Shown one piece after another: positions 9,235-17,238 of a DNA stretch of 64,000 nucleotides (the first letter of the stretch is position 1; each line of letters starts with the position of its first letter). The stretch lies in assembly GCA_965232165.1 (NCBI GenBank), contig CBDDOY010000001.1, positions 806,001 to 870,000 on the forward strand, in the 5' to 3' direction. Under the pieces are notes generated by a model. That model had not been told where the DNA came from. It was given only the letters and a program-made list of their open reading frames with translations, and did no database searches. The stretch comes from UBA2779 sp965232165. Its GTDB lineage: Bacteria; Spirochaetota; Spirochaetia; DSM-2461. A program made the position numbers and the translations under genes.

Positions 9235-9780
9235 AATTCTACACTTCGTCCAGTATGATCTAGAAAGTGATCTTTCCGGCTAATCTATTTTGTTTCGGCC
9301 AGAGACATTTCTTCGCATTTTCCTGAATTCGGCGATCAGGGATACCCGCTGCATCAATATAAAATCTACTCGAACTGAAGCATCTGCCTCATAATTAAAA
9401 TCTATCAGGGGCTTTCCTGCTCATCCGGCCTTCTTTACTCAAAACGCACAATTCAGAACTCAGAACTCGTCATTATGAAAATTGTTCGAGTAGATTAACT
9501 ATGAGGCGATGCGGCCCGTTGACAAAAGGCTTATCAAGGTCTAGGACATGAAATGTCCAATTTTGCAGGGTGATGACGAATCACCTTCCTTATTCATTTG
9601 ATATCCATGTTGCTGAATGGATTCAACAGTTTTGCCGGGATCAAAGAATGAACCGGATCGAATCAAAAAAGGGTGTTGGATATGAATGTCGATAACGGGT
9701 TAAAGCCAGCTCCCAACCTGATTCTGGAATGCCGTAACTTCCGTGAACCTTATCAAATGCCCCGAACCTTGTGTTTACCT
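9235..9780. other. intergenic region with an inverted pair of a short dispersed repeat
   Basis: About 545 bp without a supported gene. At 9353-9410 a segment reads gcatcaatataaaatctact then cgaactgaagcatctgcctc and ataatt; its inverse recurs at 9484-9515 (tcgagtagattaactatgag). Pieces of the same sequence appear at 16619-16650, 38848-38870 and 55604-55635. The rest shows nothing recognisable, apart from being the downstream flank of the next transposase. Confidence 0.5.
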
Positions 9781-10893
9781 CTAAACCTGGATGTACAGGG
9801 GGCTGTAGCGATTAACCTTCACCCCAGGATTGCGCCACTGACTGAACCAGGTCTTGCCCTCTTCCGTGCCCAGTCTGAGCTTGCTCAGGAATGGACGCTT
9901 CAGCCAATACTTGCCGATTATTTTGTCCAGGTCTGTACGCTTAACTCCGGCCTCTTCCACGTGTGTTGTCATGTCTTTTTTTCGGGCTTCCTGAACCCGC
10001 CGGGCAATCACGCAGTTATGGTAGTGACGGTAGACGGCCATGCGCGTCATCATCGCACTGGGACACCGGGCAAACTGTACCGTCTGCCGCACATGATTGC
10101 AGGCATCTTTGCGAATCTGACGGTCAAGGTAATTCACAGGGAATAGGGGATTGTCTTTATTCCTGAACTCACTTGAAGATATACATTCGTGAAGAAAGTA
10201 TTTCCTGAAATTCTCAATCTTGGCGAAGGCCCGTGTATACGATTTGTGAAGGTCTGTCGTCAATATCTTTCCGGTAACCTTCTTATCTTTAAGCAGTTGA
10301 ATAAGACCTTCAGTTATACTTCTAAACGATTTTTCGACGGATTTCGGATCGGCCTTTTCGACGGCTTCCAGTTCTAACCTCTGCTTCTTCTGTGCAGGGG
10401 TCATTCTTCCTTTGCGCCTAAGATTGGCAAAGCCCATGCTGTAAATGAACTCGGATGCAGAGCCGGCGAAGAGGTTGATGTGATGGGGGAAGTACTGGGA
10501 AAAGGAGAACGATTCCAGCCCGTCGGCGGCCATATTTTCCTGCATGGGCAGGGCCGGAAGCAGTTCGGAATGAATAGCCAGACAGCACCGTGCCAGCCTT
10601 TCGAATCGGTTCTGAACGGTCTCGGCCCTGACACCGAGGGCCCGGCCTATGTCGATAAGCCCTGAAGCGGTGACAAGATGCTCGAAGATCCTGGAATAAT
10701 CGACAATTTTTTTGGCATAATAATCTATGGAAAAAGTCTGAGCCGAAAAAGTCCTGCGGCAATTTTTACAGCGGTAGCGCTGAATTGGGCCGAAGGCCAT
10801 AGTAGGATGAAAACCACAGCGAATATACCAGTTTTCCCCGGCAGGAGCGTCAAAATTGGGGCAGTCGGGATTGGGGCAGTGCGGAAAAGTCAT
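9781..10893 (-). CDS. zinc-ribbon transposase-like protein, family unresolved
   Basis: A 370-residue protein that begins with a four-cysteine zinc ribbon (CPNPDCPNF and CKNCRRTF) and a helix-turn-helix-like segment (IDIGRALGVRAETV), followed by a probable catalytic domain with ADGLESF and LTTDLHKSY, where the aspartates could be the first two acids of a DDE site. This build recalls IS1/IS1595-type transposases but I cannot assign the family, and no clear third acid was found. The start chosen is ATG 10893, preceded by a strong aaggaggtgttt site; the frame is open further upstream without such a site. Terminal inverted repeats were not found by eye. Confidence 0.6.
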   Translation of the reverse strand: MTFPHCPNPDCPNFDAPAGENWYIRCGFHPTMAFGPIQRYRCKNCRRTFSAQTFSIDYYAKKIVDYSRIFEHLVTASGLIDIGRALGVRAETVQNRFERLARCCLAIHSELLPALPMQENMAADGLESFSFSQYFPHHINLFAGSASEFIYSMGFANLRRKGRMTPAQKKQRLELEAVEKADPKSVEKSFRSITEGLIQLLKDKKVTGKILTTDLHKSYTRAFAKIENFRKYFLHECISSSEFRNKDNPLFPVNYLDRQIRKDACNHVRQTVQFARCPSAMMTRMAVYRHYHNCVIARRVQEARKKDMTTHVEEAGVKRTDLDKIIGKYWLKRPFLSKLRLGTEEGKTWFSQWRNPGVKVNRYSPLYIQV

Positions 10894-10975
10894 AAACACC
10901 TCCTTGTCAAGTCGTTTCCCTACTAAGGAATGACTGGGGGCAGAGGCTGTTTCTTTCAAACACCAAGCTTCTGGG

Positions 10976-11097
10976 CATTACATAAAGGTTATGGCGGAAC
11001 CATAGCTCTCGGAAGATGCCCAGTTGAACGTGAGGAGGGGGCAGGTTTGCGCTCTGCTGGGTGAGAACGGGGCGGGTAAATCAACTTTGATGGAGGG
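10976..11097 (+). pseudogene. sugar ABC transporter ATPase, N-terminal scrap
   Basis: A short piece reads GGTIAL, then after a 1-bp frame change EDAQLNVRRGQVCALLGENG and AGKSTLM. This is the Walker A region of an RbsA/MglA-type ATPase (LLGENGAGKSTLMK). It is cut at about 11097 where the left end of the IS481 element begins. Only about 40 codons remain, so it is debris of a transporter gene destroyed by the insertion. Confidence 0.7.
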
Positions 11098-12279
11098 GTC
11101 AAGACATAGGCAACACTCGAGGTTCAGGACATAGGTAACACTTTTAGCCGAGCATGGTAACACCTTGGAGGTGGAAGCATGCCTTGGCAGGAGAGAAACA
11201 CCATGGATTTGAAAGAAGAATTCGTTATTCGAGTTCAGCAGGGAAAGCAGAACTTCAGCAGTTTATGCTTAGAGTACGGAATTAGCCGAAAAACTGGTTA
11301 CAAGTGGATGAACCGGTTCACAGAGGACGGCTTTGAAGGGCTGGAAGATCAATCCCGACAGCCCAGGGTAAGTCCGAATCAGCTGGAAGAAGCGGCTGTC
11401 TGCAGGATTATCCGGTTGAAGAAAGATCATCCCAGGCGGGGACCGAAGAAAATTCATGCCCTGTATTTGAACAGGGCCAATGATGCCATTTCGTTGAGCA
11501 GTGTCAAAAGAGTCTTGAAAAAAAGCGGGTTTGTCCAGGAAAGAAAATACCGTAAAACAACCCCTGTGGAACGAATCAATGCGCCTCATCAGGCGCTGGC
11601 TCCCAACGATATCTGGACTGTTGACTTCAAGGGCCGGCGGTACTCCAAAGATCGCTCACGGTGTGAGCCGCTAACCGTCCGTGACGAGTTCAGCTGTTTC
11701 GTTTTGGAGGCGGGAATACTCGGCTCAACCCGCACAGAGGACGTTAAAAGTGCTTTTGAGAGGACTTTCAAGCTCTACGGCCTGCCCAAAGTCATCAAAA
11801 GCGATAACGGAAGCCCCTTTGCCGGCGCCGTCTCTGTCAGAGGTCTTACAAGGCTTTCGGCCTGGCGGATTTCACTTGGAATTCAACTGGAGCGGATCGA
11901 TCCGGGCAGGCCGTCTCAGAATGGAGGACACGAAAGAATGCACAGGGATATCAAAGCCGATATCCAGAAGCAGATTAAATCAGACGCTTTGGAAATTCAG
12001 AAAGCGCCTGATTTGTGGCGGCATGAGTTCAACACGGTCAGACCTCATGAGAAGCTGGGTATGAAATGTCCGGGAGATGTGTACCAAAAGTCAAAGAAAG
12101 TGTATACATCTGAAAAGACTGAAATCGGGTATCCGTTATTTTACAGGGTACGGAAACTCTCGCGTTCGGGCTGTTTGAAACTGGACCGCAGCAGTATTTA
12201 TATCAGTACGGCTCTTGCGGGGGAAACAATTGGAATCACAGATCTTGATGAATCGTTCTTCTCGATCTATTTTGATTAG
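11095..12279 (+). mobile_element. IS481-family insertion sequence
   Basis: The element carries one transposase gene and begins just after the ABC ATPase scrap (near 11095, where two copies of a short acataggyaacact motif occur, probably in the terminal repeat). Its right end is unclear because a MITE-A copy starts immediately after the transposase stop codon at 12279. Exact ends would need comparison with another copy. Confidence 0.6.
11179..12279 (+). CDS. IS481-family transposase
   Basis: A 366-residue transposase. An N-terminal helix-turn-helix (CLEYGISRKTGYKWMNRF) is followed by an rve-type catalytic core with D in IWTVDFKGR, D in IKSDNGSPF and E in GGHERMHRD, then the RPHEKLGMKCPGDVY block common to IS481 and IS3 relatives. 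The start at 11179 has a Shine-Dalgarno (ttggaggtggaagc) at good distance. Full length, no internal stop, so it may be active. The stop codon TAG is directly followed by a MITE-A copy. Confidence 0.9.
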   Translation: MPWQERNTMDLKEEFVIRVQQGKQNFSSLCLEYGISRKTGYKWMNRFTEDGFEGLEDQSRQPRVSPNQLEEAAVCRIIRLKKDHPRRGPKKIHALYLNRANDAISLSSVKRVLKKSGFVQERKYRKTTPVERINAPHQALAPNDIWTVDFKGRRYSKDRSRCEPLTVRDEFSCFVLEAGILGSTRTEDVKSAFERTFKLYGLPKVIKSDNGSPFAGAVSVRGLTRLSAWRISLGIQLERIDPGRPSQNGGHERMHRDIKADIQKQIKSDALEIQKAPDLWRHEFNTVRPHEKLGMKCPGDVYQKSKKVYTSEKTEIGYPLFYRVRKLSRSGCLKLDRSSIYISTALAGETIGITDLDESFFSIYFD

Positions 12280-12438
12280 GCAACCTCTAAAAAACCGTTT
12301 TTGGAATTTGGCGCAGAGATTTTTTCTTGATGCAAGGCGGCAAAAGCGGAGCTAGCTTAAGCTACATGAGCATTTTGACAACGCAGCAGCGAGGAAAAAG
12401 ATCAAGCCAAAAACGAAATAAGGTTTTTTAGAGGTGCC
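12280..12438. repeat. MITE-A copy
   Basis: A 159-bp non-coding repeat with terminal inverted repeats (gcaacctctaaaaaacc at left, ggttttttagaggtgcc at right) and an internal core gagcattttgacaacgcagc. Other copies lie at 21330, 30754, 45438 and 58039. Carries no open frame, so movement would depend on a transposase in trans. Confidence 0.8.
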
Positions 12439-12503
12439 CATTATATTGAGCTGGGATTGATCGACAGAGAAACCCGCGTTCAAGTCCGAGAAGCAACACC
12501 CGG

Positions 12504-12533
12504 CCCCCTCCGGGGGGTACCCCCCGGAGGGGG
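12504..12533. promoter_or_regulatory. 30-bp perfect GC palindrome
   Basis: A 30-nt perfect palindrome centred on ggggggtacccccc lies inside the IS30 left end, about 70 bp before the transposase ATG. It would form a very stable hairpin in RNA and could block readthrough transcription from outside the element, as seen with other insertion sequences. That function is inferred. Confidence 0.6.
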
Positions 12534-12603
12534 ATAGAGAAAGGCGGCATCCATTGTCAGTGTGTAATAACCACAAAACGCACAGCAAGGAGCGACCGCC
12601 TAT

Positions 12604-13590
12604 ATGCAATGTACATCACAGTCTAAGAGGTTGTATAGGGTCCTTACCCCTGAAGACCGAGAAGAAATTATGACAGGCAGGCGCCGGGGAGAATCTATCC
12701 GCTCTATTGCCCGTCGCCTTGATAGAAACCCTTCGGTCATTTCGAGAGAAATCAAAAACAACAGTGCCGAAGACAATCGATATCAGGCATACTGGGCCAA
12801 TAGCAGGTCACAGATCCGGAGGCGACAAAGCAGGAAACGTGAGAGGATCAGCGATCCGGTTATACGTGAATATGTCATTGAAAAACTGGAACTCGGATGG
12901 AGTCCCCGGCAAATTGCAGGGAGAATTGAGATTGATCTTCCAGGGAAAAGCATCAGCCATGAGACCATATACATGTATATCTTTGAAAAAAGGCGGGATT
13001 TGACACAATATCTCGTCTGTGGACGGAAAAATCGGCGAAAACGGCACCAAAAGCGTGGCAGGCGCACACTAATACCCAATCGGACCGGTATCGAAGATCG
13101 TCCTGACGAAGTCGATCTTCGGCAGGAGGCAGGACACTGGGAGGCCGATACAGCCGTCAGCAGACAGAGCAAAGAAGCTCTCATGGTTCTTCAGGAGCGA
13201 GTTCTGGGAATTACACTTCTGGCAAAGCTGCCTCGGTGTGCTCCTAAGGAAATGAATGCAGCCCCCGTTGAGAAGCTGATTGATCTGCCCCCCTCTATGC
13301 GCCGATCTATTACTTTTGATAACGGTCAGGAAAATCGCCGTCATCATCCTCTTCGGGATAAGCTGGGGATCAATACTTATTTCTGTAATCCCTACAGCTC
13401 CTGGGAAAAGGGCAGTGTTGAGAATGCCGTCGGTCTGACTCGCCGGGTTTGGCCTAAAAAGACCAACTATGCCTTGATCTCCGATGAAGATGTGGCTATG
13501 CTCGAATACAGGTTAAACACACGTCCCAGGAAGCGCCTTGGCTTCCTGACCCCTTATGAATATGTCGCCGGTGTTGCTTTGACTCATTGA
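12604..13590 (+). CDS. IS30-family transposase
   Basis: A 328-residue transposase. An N-terminal helix-turn-helix (IRSIARRLDRNPSVISREI) is characteristic of IS30, and the DDE core shows D in GHWEADTAV, D in ITFDNGQENRRH and E in GSVENAVG, with the RLNTRPRKRLGF block at the end. Start at ATG 12604 follows tatgcaatg; a weak upstream site only. Full length for the family (about 320-340), no internal stop, so potentially active. Confidence 0.92.
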   Translation: MQCTSQSKRLYRVLTPEDREEIMTGRRRGESIRSIARRLDRNPSVISREIKNNSAEDNRYQAYWANSRSQIRRRQSRKRERISDPVIREYVIEKLELGWSPRQIAGRIEIDLPGKSISHETIYMYIFEKRRDLTQYLVCGRKNRRKRHQKRGRRTLIPNRTGIEDRPDEVDLRQEAGHWEADTAVSRQSKEALMVLQERVLGITLLAKLPRCAPKEMNAAPVEKLIDLPPSMRRSITFDNGQENRRHHPLRDKLGINTYFCNPYSSWEKGSVENAVGLTRRVWPKKTNYALISDEDVAMLEYRLNTRPRKRLGFLTPYEYVAGVALTH

Positions 13591-13610
13591 ACGCGGGCTT
13601 CTCGATACAG

Positions 13611-13767
13611 GGGACATTGCGGTTTGACTCCTAAGATTTCAACCATCTTCTGCTGATGGATTGCCGGCTCGGTTAACCTCGTAAAACGCGGCGCTCCCTG
13701 ACAGTGCAGCTCAATCGTGTTGCAACCGACAGCCGCCAAATCATCAAGAGCCGTACGAAAGCTATGA
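13611..13767 (-). pseudogene. unidentified gene scrap cut by IS30
   Basis: The minus strand reads without stop FRTALDDLAAVGCNTIELHC then QGAPRFTRLTEPAIHQQKMV and EILGV, ending at the IS30 right end. It has the character of real protein sequence, but I do not recognise the family. No start or stop is present, so it is an internal fragment of a gene interrupted by the insertion. Confidence 0.4.
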
Positions 13768-13819
13768 ACCAGCTATCCTTGGAGCTGTGCGTTTTATTGA
13801 AGAAATGATGGCTTCATTA

Positions 13820-13863
13820 CCGCCTGTCGGCGTGCAACACACAGGCAGGCGGTTGAATTTTTT
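13820..13863. terminator. hairpin with T-run
   Basis: Ccgcctgt pairs with acaggcaggcgg (13841-13852), followed by ttgaatttttt. This has the shape of an intrinsic terminator in the plus direction, though no intact plus-strand gene ends here. The same caggcaggcggttgaa tail recurs near 38980, so it may instead be a dispersed palindromic repeat. Confidence 0.4.
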
Positions 13864-13931
13864 CCCTGTTCCCCCGGAGCGGGTCGCCCCAATGACAGAG
13901 TCCTTCACCTAACCAGGGGATTGAGCCTGTC

Positions 13932-14660
13932 TTAACCATTGGGTTCTTTCCGTTCTTCCATCAGGGTTAGATGGAGTTCCCGCTCAAGGGCCAGCACCCC
14001 CTCGCTGTAGGGAAACCTCTCTTCTCTGAGCACGGGATTGGCTATCTTCTTAAGCAGTCGGGCCGGACGTCTAGAGAGTACCAGAATATGATCTCCAAGC
14101 AGGGTTGCCTCTTGAATGTTATGAGTCACCAGCAGTGCCGTCCTGCGATCCCGTTCCCAGAGACGCCGAAACACATTGATCAGGCCGAGCTTGAGGGCAG
14201 GGTCCAAAGCCTGGAATGGCTCGTCCATTAGAAGAAGCTCCGAGGGAAGAGCGAAGGCCCGCGCCAGAGCGCCTCTCTGGCGCATGCCTCCGCTGAGCTG
14301 ATGGGGATAGAATGCGGCAAAATCCCGCAGTTCCACCAATGTAAGAATCTCTTCGATAATCTCTGATCGTTTTTCCGGCGGATAGATTCTGCGAAGCACA
14401 AGGTCAAGATTGCGTTCCAAAGTTTTCCAGGGGAGCAGCCGTGGTTCCTGAAAGAGATATGCAGTATGCCCGACAGGGAGTCCGGAGATATCGCCTCTTT
14501 GGCAGGGAAGATTCCCGGAGATAAGATTCAGCAGGGTGGTCTTTCCACAGCCCGATGGCCCCAGGAGGCAGGTAATACTCTTATCTTGGAGAGAGAAAGA
14601 CAGTTCCTCTAAAACGGGAAGCTCACCATATTCGTAGTGGATATGATTCAGGCATATCAT
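13932..14660 (-). CDS. ABC transporter ATP-binding protein (SsuB/TauB/NrtD type)
   Basis: A 242-residue cytosolic ATPase powering the importer formed with the next two genes. Walker A is LLGPSGCGKTTLL, the ABC signature is LSGGMRQRGALARA and Walker B is ELLLMDEPFQALD, with the switch histidine in LLVTHNIQEA. The family takes up aliphatic sulfonates, taurine, nitrate/cyanate or thiamine precursors. Its start overlaps the permease stop by four bases (ATGA), so the genes are co-translated. It is the last gene of the SBP-permease-ATPase operon. Nearness to the nitrate cluster makes nitrate a possible substrate, but that is only inference. Confidence 0.85.
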   Translation of the reverse strand: MICLNHIHYEYGELPVLEELSFSLQDKSITCLLGPSGCGKTTLLNLISGNLPCQRGDISGLPVGHTAYLFQEPRLLPWKTLERNLDLVLRRIYPPEKRSEIIEEILTLVELRDFAAFYPHQLSGGMRQRGALARAFALPSELLLMDEPFQALDPALKLGLINVFRRLWERDRRTALLVTHNIQEATLLGDHILVLSRRPARLLKKIANPVLREERFPYSEGVLALERELHLTLMEERKEPNG

Positions 14661-15475
14661 GGGGATCCCCGACGCCAGGGGAAGAAGCGATTCAGCATTC
14701 CTAACAAATTCTCTGTAAGGGAACTCAGGATGACAGCGGCAGTGGTCCAGGCCATCACATCAGAGGTTTCCAGGTTCAGTTGAGCATAGCGTATGCCCGT
14801 TCCCACGGCGTTGCGGGGCTGACAGAGAACCTCCGCGGCGATGGTCACTTTCCATGCCATCCCCAAGCCGGCATTGGCCGCCGCCAGAATAAAAGGAAGC
14901 AATGAAGGAAGCAGTATATGAACAAACCGAGACCAGCGGCCCAGGCGATAGACCCTGCCCATCTCCAGAAGTTTGTCATCAATTTGTGCCATGCCTTCCA
15001 GTATAGAGGCACAGACAAGGGGGAAAACCATAAGAAAAGTGACAAATACCGGCACTAGGTCCGTTACAAACCAGAGCATTCCCAGAAGAATAATCGACAT
15101 TAACGGCATAACCCGGAGAGTCGTTAGCAGGGGCATCACTGACTGCCTGAAGGGTTTCCAGATTCCTGCGAGGATACCTACCCCAATGGCGGCGAAAAAG
15201 CTGATAGCAAAGCCATACACCGAACGGAGAGCCGTAGACCCCAATGCCCTCCAGAAAGAGGCTTGAGGAAGCATCTGAAAGAGACGATAAAACGCAGATT
15301 CCGGCGGCGGCATCAGAACCTCTGAATCCGCCGCCAGGGCAATGGTCTTCCACAGCAGAAGCAGCATCATAATCCCGAAAACGACATAGAAACCAGCCTT
15401 GATATGGCTCAAATAAATGTCTTGTCTAGGCAGAAAAGGTTTATTGCCTTTATGGGGCAAGATAAAAATTCTCAT
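14657..15475 (-). CDS. ABC transporter permease (SsuC/TauC/NrtB type)
   Basis: A 272-residue inner-membrane permease with about six hydrophobic segments (for example FYVVFGIMMLLLLWKTIAL and FVTFLMVFPLVCASILEGM). The EAA-type loop appears as LLEMGRVYRLGRWSRFVHIL and the cytoplasmic coupling region as NAGLGMAWKVTIAAEVLCQP, characteristic of the SsuC family. Its start overlaps the upstream binding-protein gene by 26 bp and its stop overlaps the ATPase start. Full length for the family. Confidence 0.82.
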   Translation of the reverse strand: MRIFILPHKGNKPFLPRQDIYLSHIKAGFYVVFGIMMLLLLWKTIALAADSEVLMPPPESAFYRLFQMLPQASFWRALGSTALRSVYGFAISFFAAIGVGILAGIWKPFRQSVMPLLTTLRVMPLMSIILLGMLWFVTDLVPVFVTFLMVFPLVCASILEGMAQIDDKLLEMGRVYRLGRWSRFVHILLPSLLPFILAAANAGLGMAWKVTIAAEVLCQPRNAVGTGIRYAQLNLETSDVMAWTTAAVILSSLTENLLGMLNRFFPWRRGSP

Positions 15476-16448
15476 CGGGCAGGCTTCCCCCTACAGAAAC
15501 GGGGTCAGAATCCAGCAGGACCTGGAGGTATGCTTCCACATCCTCCCTGGCGTATTGGGCGGCCGTAAACTCCAGGCCGCAGTTGGGAATGGCCGCCTTA
15601 GCCGGACCGGCGGCAAAGATGCCGTGTTTCTCGATCAGCAAAGCTGCTTCATCCTGATTGTTCAAAACCCAGGCTATGGAGTCCTGGTAGGATGTAAGCA
15701 ATTCAGCAAAGGCATGGGTCCGCTCAAGGGCAAATTGCGGGTCAACAACAAAGGCTGTGATAGGATAGGACTGCTCCGATTTCCGGAGTTCCATCCAAGT
15801 TTCTTGAAAATCCAGCCGTATCGTCATATCCGGAGACTTCATTTGTACCAGAGCAACGAATGGCTGGGGAATAAGCAGTGTATCCACCCGCCCGGCTATC
15901 GCCATCTGAGCGAGTTGAAGGGCAGGCAGGGAAAAGTTCATGGTAATGGATTCTTCATCAATACCCTTCTCGGCTAGGAAATAGTGCATAAGGTAGTCTG
16001 GCGTGGCGCCCTTTCCCACGGCATAGACGGACTTGCCGCCAAGGTCCGTCCAGTTATTCAATCCATCGTCTCGGGAAAGGAGGTAGAGGGCGCCCCTGCC
16101 CGGGATGGCAGCCAGAGGGTATCCGGCATCCTTGGTATACAATTTAGCCGCCATGTTCAGAGGCAATAGTCCGGCCTGCAGTTCCCGGGATGCCAGCCGT
16201 GCGACCATTTCTGCAGGAGAGGGTATAACCTGATAGACCGTTTCAACATTTTGGGGAAGAGATGCTAAATCTTCGATCATCTTGACAATGCCAAATCCCG
16301 AGGGTCCCTGAAGAACCCCCACGGTAAAAGTCATCGGATTCTGGACACTCTCCTTCCCCTCATAAGTTCCTTGTGACTGTCCTGCAGCGAATGATTCCAT
16401 GGCCAATACTCCCATGAGGATCGTGAAAGCTTTGATTCTTCTATTCAT
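15450..16448 (-). CDS. ABC transporter substrate-binding protein (NMT1/SsuA-like)
   Basis: A secreted or lipid-anchored binding protein of about 332 residues. The N-terminus is a signal peptide, MNRRIKAFTILMGVLAMESF, then AAGQSQG. The mature part is of the periplasmic binding fold: FTVGVLQGPSGFGIVKM, RLASRELQAGLLPLNMAAKL and the LGGKSVYAVGKGATPDYL block found in NMT1/THI5- and SsuA-like proteins. Start at ATG 16448 gives the best signal peptide; ATG 16460 and GTG 16472 are also in frame. First gene of the three-gene importer operon. The ligand cannot be assigned. Confidence 0.75.
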   Translation of the reverse strand: MNRRIKAFTILMGVLAMESFAAGQSQGTYEGKESVQNPMTFTVGVLQGPSGFGIVKMIEDLASLPQNVETVYQVIPSPAEMVARLASRELQAGLLPLNMAAKLYTKDAGYPLAAIPGRGALYLLSRDDGLNNWTDLGGKSVYAVGKGATPDYLMHYFLAEKGIDEESITMNFSLPALQLAQMAIAGRVDTLLIPQPFVALVQMKSPDMTIRLDFQETWMELRKSEQSYPITAFVVDPQFALERTHAFAELLTSYQDSIAWVLNNQDEAALLIEKHGIFAAGPAKAAIPNCGLEFTAAQYAREDVEAYLQVLLDSDPVSVGGSLPDENFYLAP

Positions 16449-16490
16449 CGTATTAATCATTCTCTGCACCACTCACTACTAATGGACACA

Positions 16491-16553
16491 TAAAACCCCC
16501 GCTAGGTTCTTGACTCGATCTTCGTCAATTTCCTAACGCTGTTTTCTAGATAC
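16491..16553. repeat. internally deleted MITE-A remnant
   Basis: The stretch gttcttgactcgatcttcgt followed by caatttcctaacgctgtttt and ctaga joins the two outer parts of MITE-A and lacks the core. The intergenic space 16449-16746 otherwise holds a short copy of the cgcattgcctcataattaat repeat (16623-16645) and no gene. Confidence 0.6.
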
Positions 16554-16746
16554 CCTGATGCTACCACGTGATATTATTTCAGTATAGAGGGTATGAAGTG
16601 TTCCCGGCCCTGTCGCAGAACATCGCATTGCCTCATAATTAATCTACCCGAAGGCCGGCAATGCTCTTACCCCTTAGAAAGGCCCATATCCCCAAACTCA
16701 TATATTTCTTCATATTCTCATAAAAATCAGTCGAAATATAGATATG

Positions 16747-17229
16747 ATGAATGATAACCGCAACTGGGAGCAACTTATATATCTGATGGAACAGGAGATT
16801 GATCTTCTCAACAACATAGCCATAGCCTCAGTGCCCTTGAAAAGAAGTCTCCATCGGCGTGACTGGAAATCCATGGAAGATTCGTTCAAAAAATTAGAAA
16901 GCCTCGGCAGCCGCCTAGACGAATTGGAAGAGATGCGAGTCACGGTGAGCAGATTAATCAGCGATGAAGACCGCCTTGACGACTTAGCCAATCAGCTCGA
17001 CACAGAGATACGGGCACGCTTCAAGGAATTGAAATGCGATCTTCGGATTCGCCTGCAGACGGTGAAGAGCCGAATTACCGGTATCAGCAAATATGCGGAT
17101 TCCCGTTACAGCTTCAGCAGCGAGGTTGTGAAGACCTTGTCCCCCTCTACACGGAGACAAACTTATGACCGGCAAGGCCGCACAGCATCGGGAGGAACAG
17201 AATCCATGGTCCTTTCCCGTCACCTATAG
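16747..17229 (+). CDS. flgN: FlgN-like flagellar chaperone
   Basis: A 160-residue, charged, helical protein located directly upstream of flgK, the position and size of FlgN, which keeps the hook-filament junction proteins FlgK and FlgL soluble before export. Heptad-like runs such as WKSMEDSFKKLESLGSRLDE and the C-terminal ISKYADSRYSFSSEVVKTL segment fit. The identity rests mostly on context and helical character because FlgN diverges strongly. ATG 16744 is an in-frame alternative start. The gap to flgK is 9 nt, implying co-transcription. Confidence 0.6.
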   Translation: MNDNRNWEQLIYLMEQEIDLLNNIAIASVPLKRSLHRRDWKSMEDSFKKLESLGSRLDELEEMRVTVSRLISDEDRLDDLANQLDTEIRARFKELKCDLRIRLQTVKSRITGISKYADSRYSFSSEVVKTLSPSTRRQTYDRQGRTASGGTESMVLSRHL

Positions 17230-17238
17230 GAGGAATTG

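Larger units (their letters stand above)
12462..13609 (+). mobile_element. IS30-family insertion sequence
   Basis: A 1.15-kb element bounded by near-perfect inverted repeats: left gagaaacccgcgttcaa (ending 12482) and right, read in reverse, gagaagcccgcgttcaa (13588-13604). It contains one transposase. It has landed in a minus-strand gene whose remnant is seen at 13611-13767. Confidence 0.8.

Noticed and set aside
9673..10146. Plus-strand gene opposite the zinc-ribbon transposase
   Set aside because: Overlaps the minus-strand coding sequence with its conserved cysteine motifs and has no recognisable features of its own.
13820..13863. Attenuator or riboswitch for the ABC importer
   Set aside because: It lies downstream of the importer operon's last gene, not in its leader, and resembles a dispersed palindrome.
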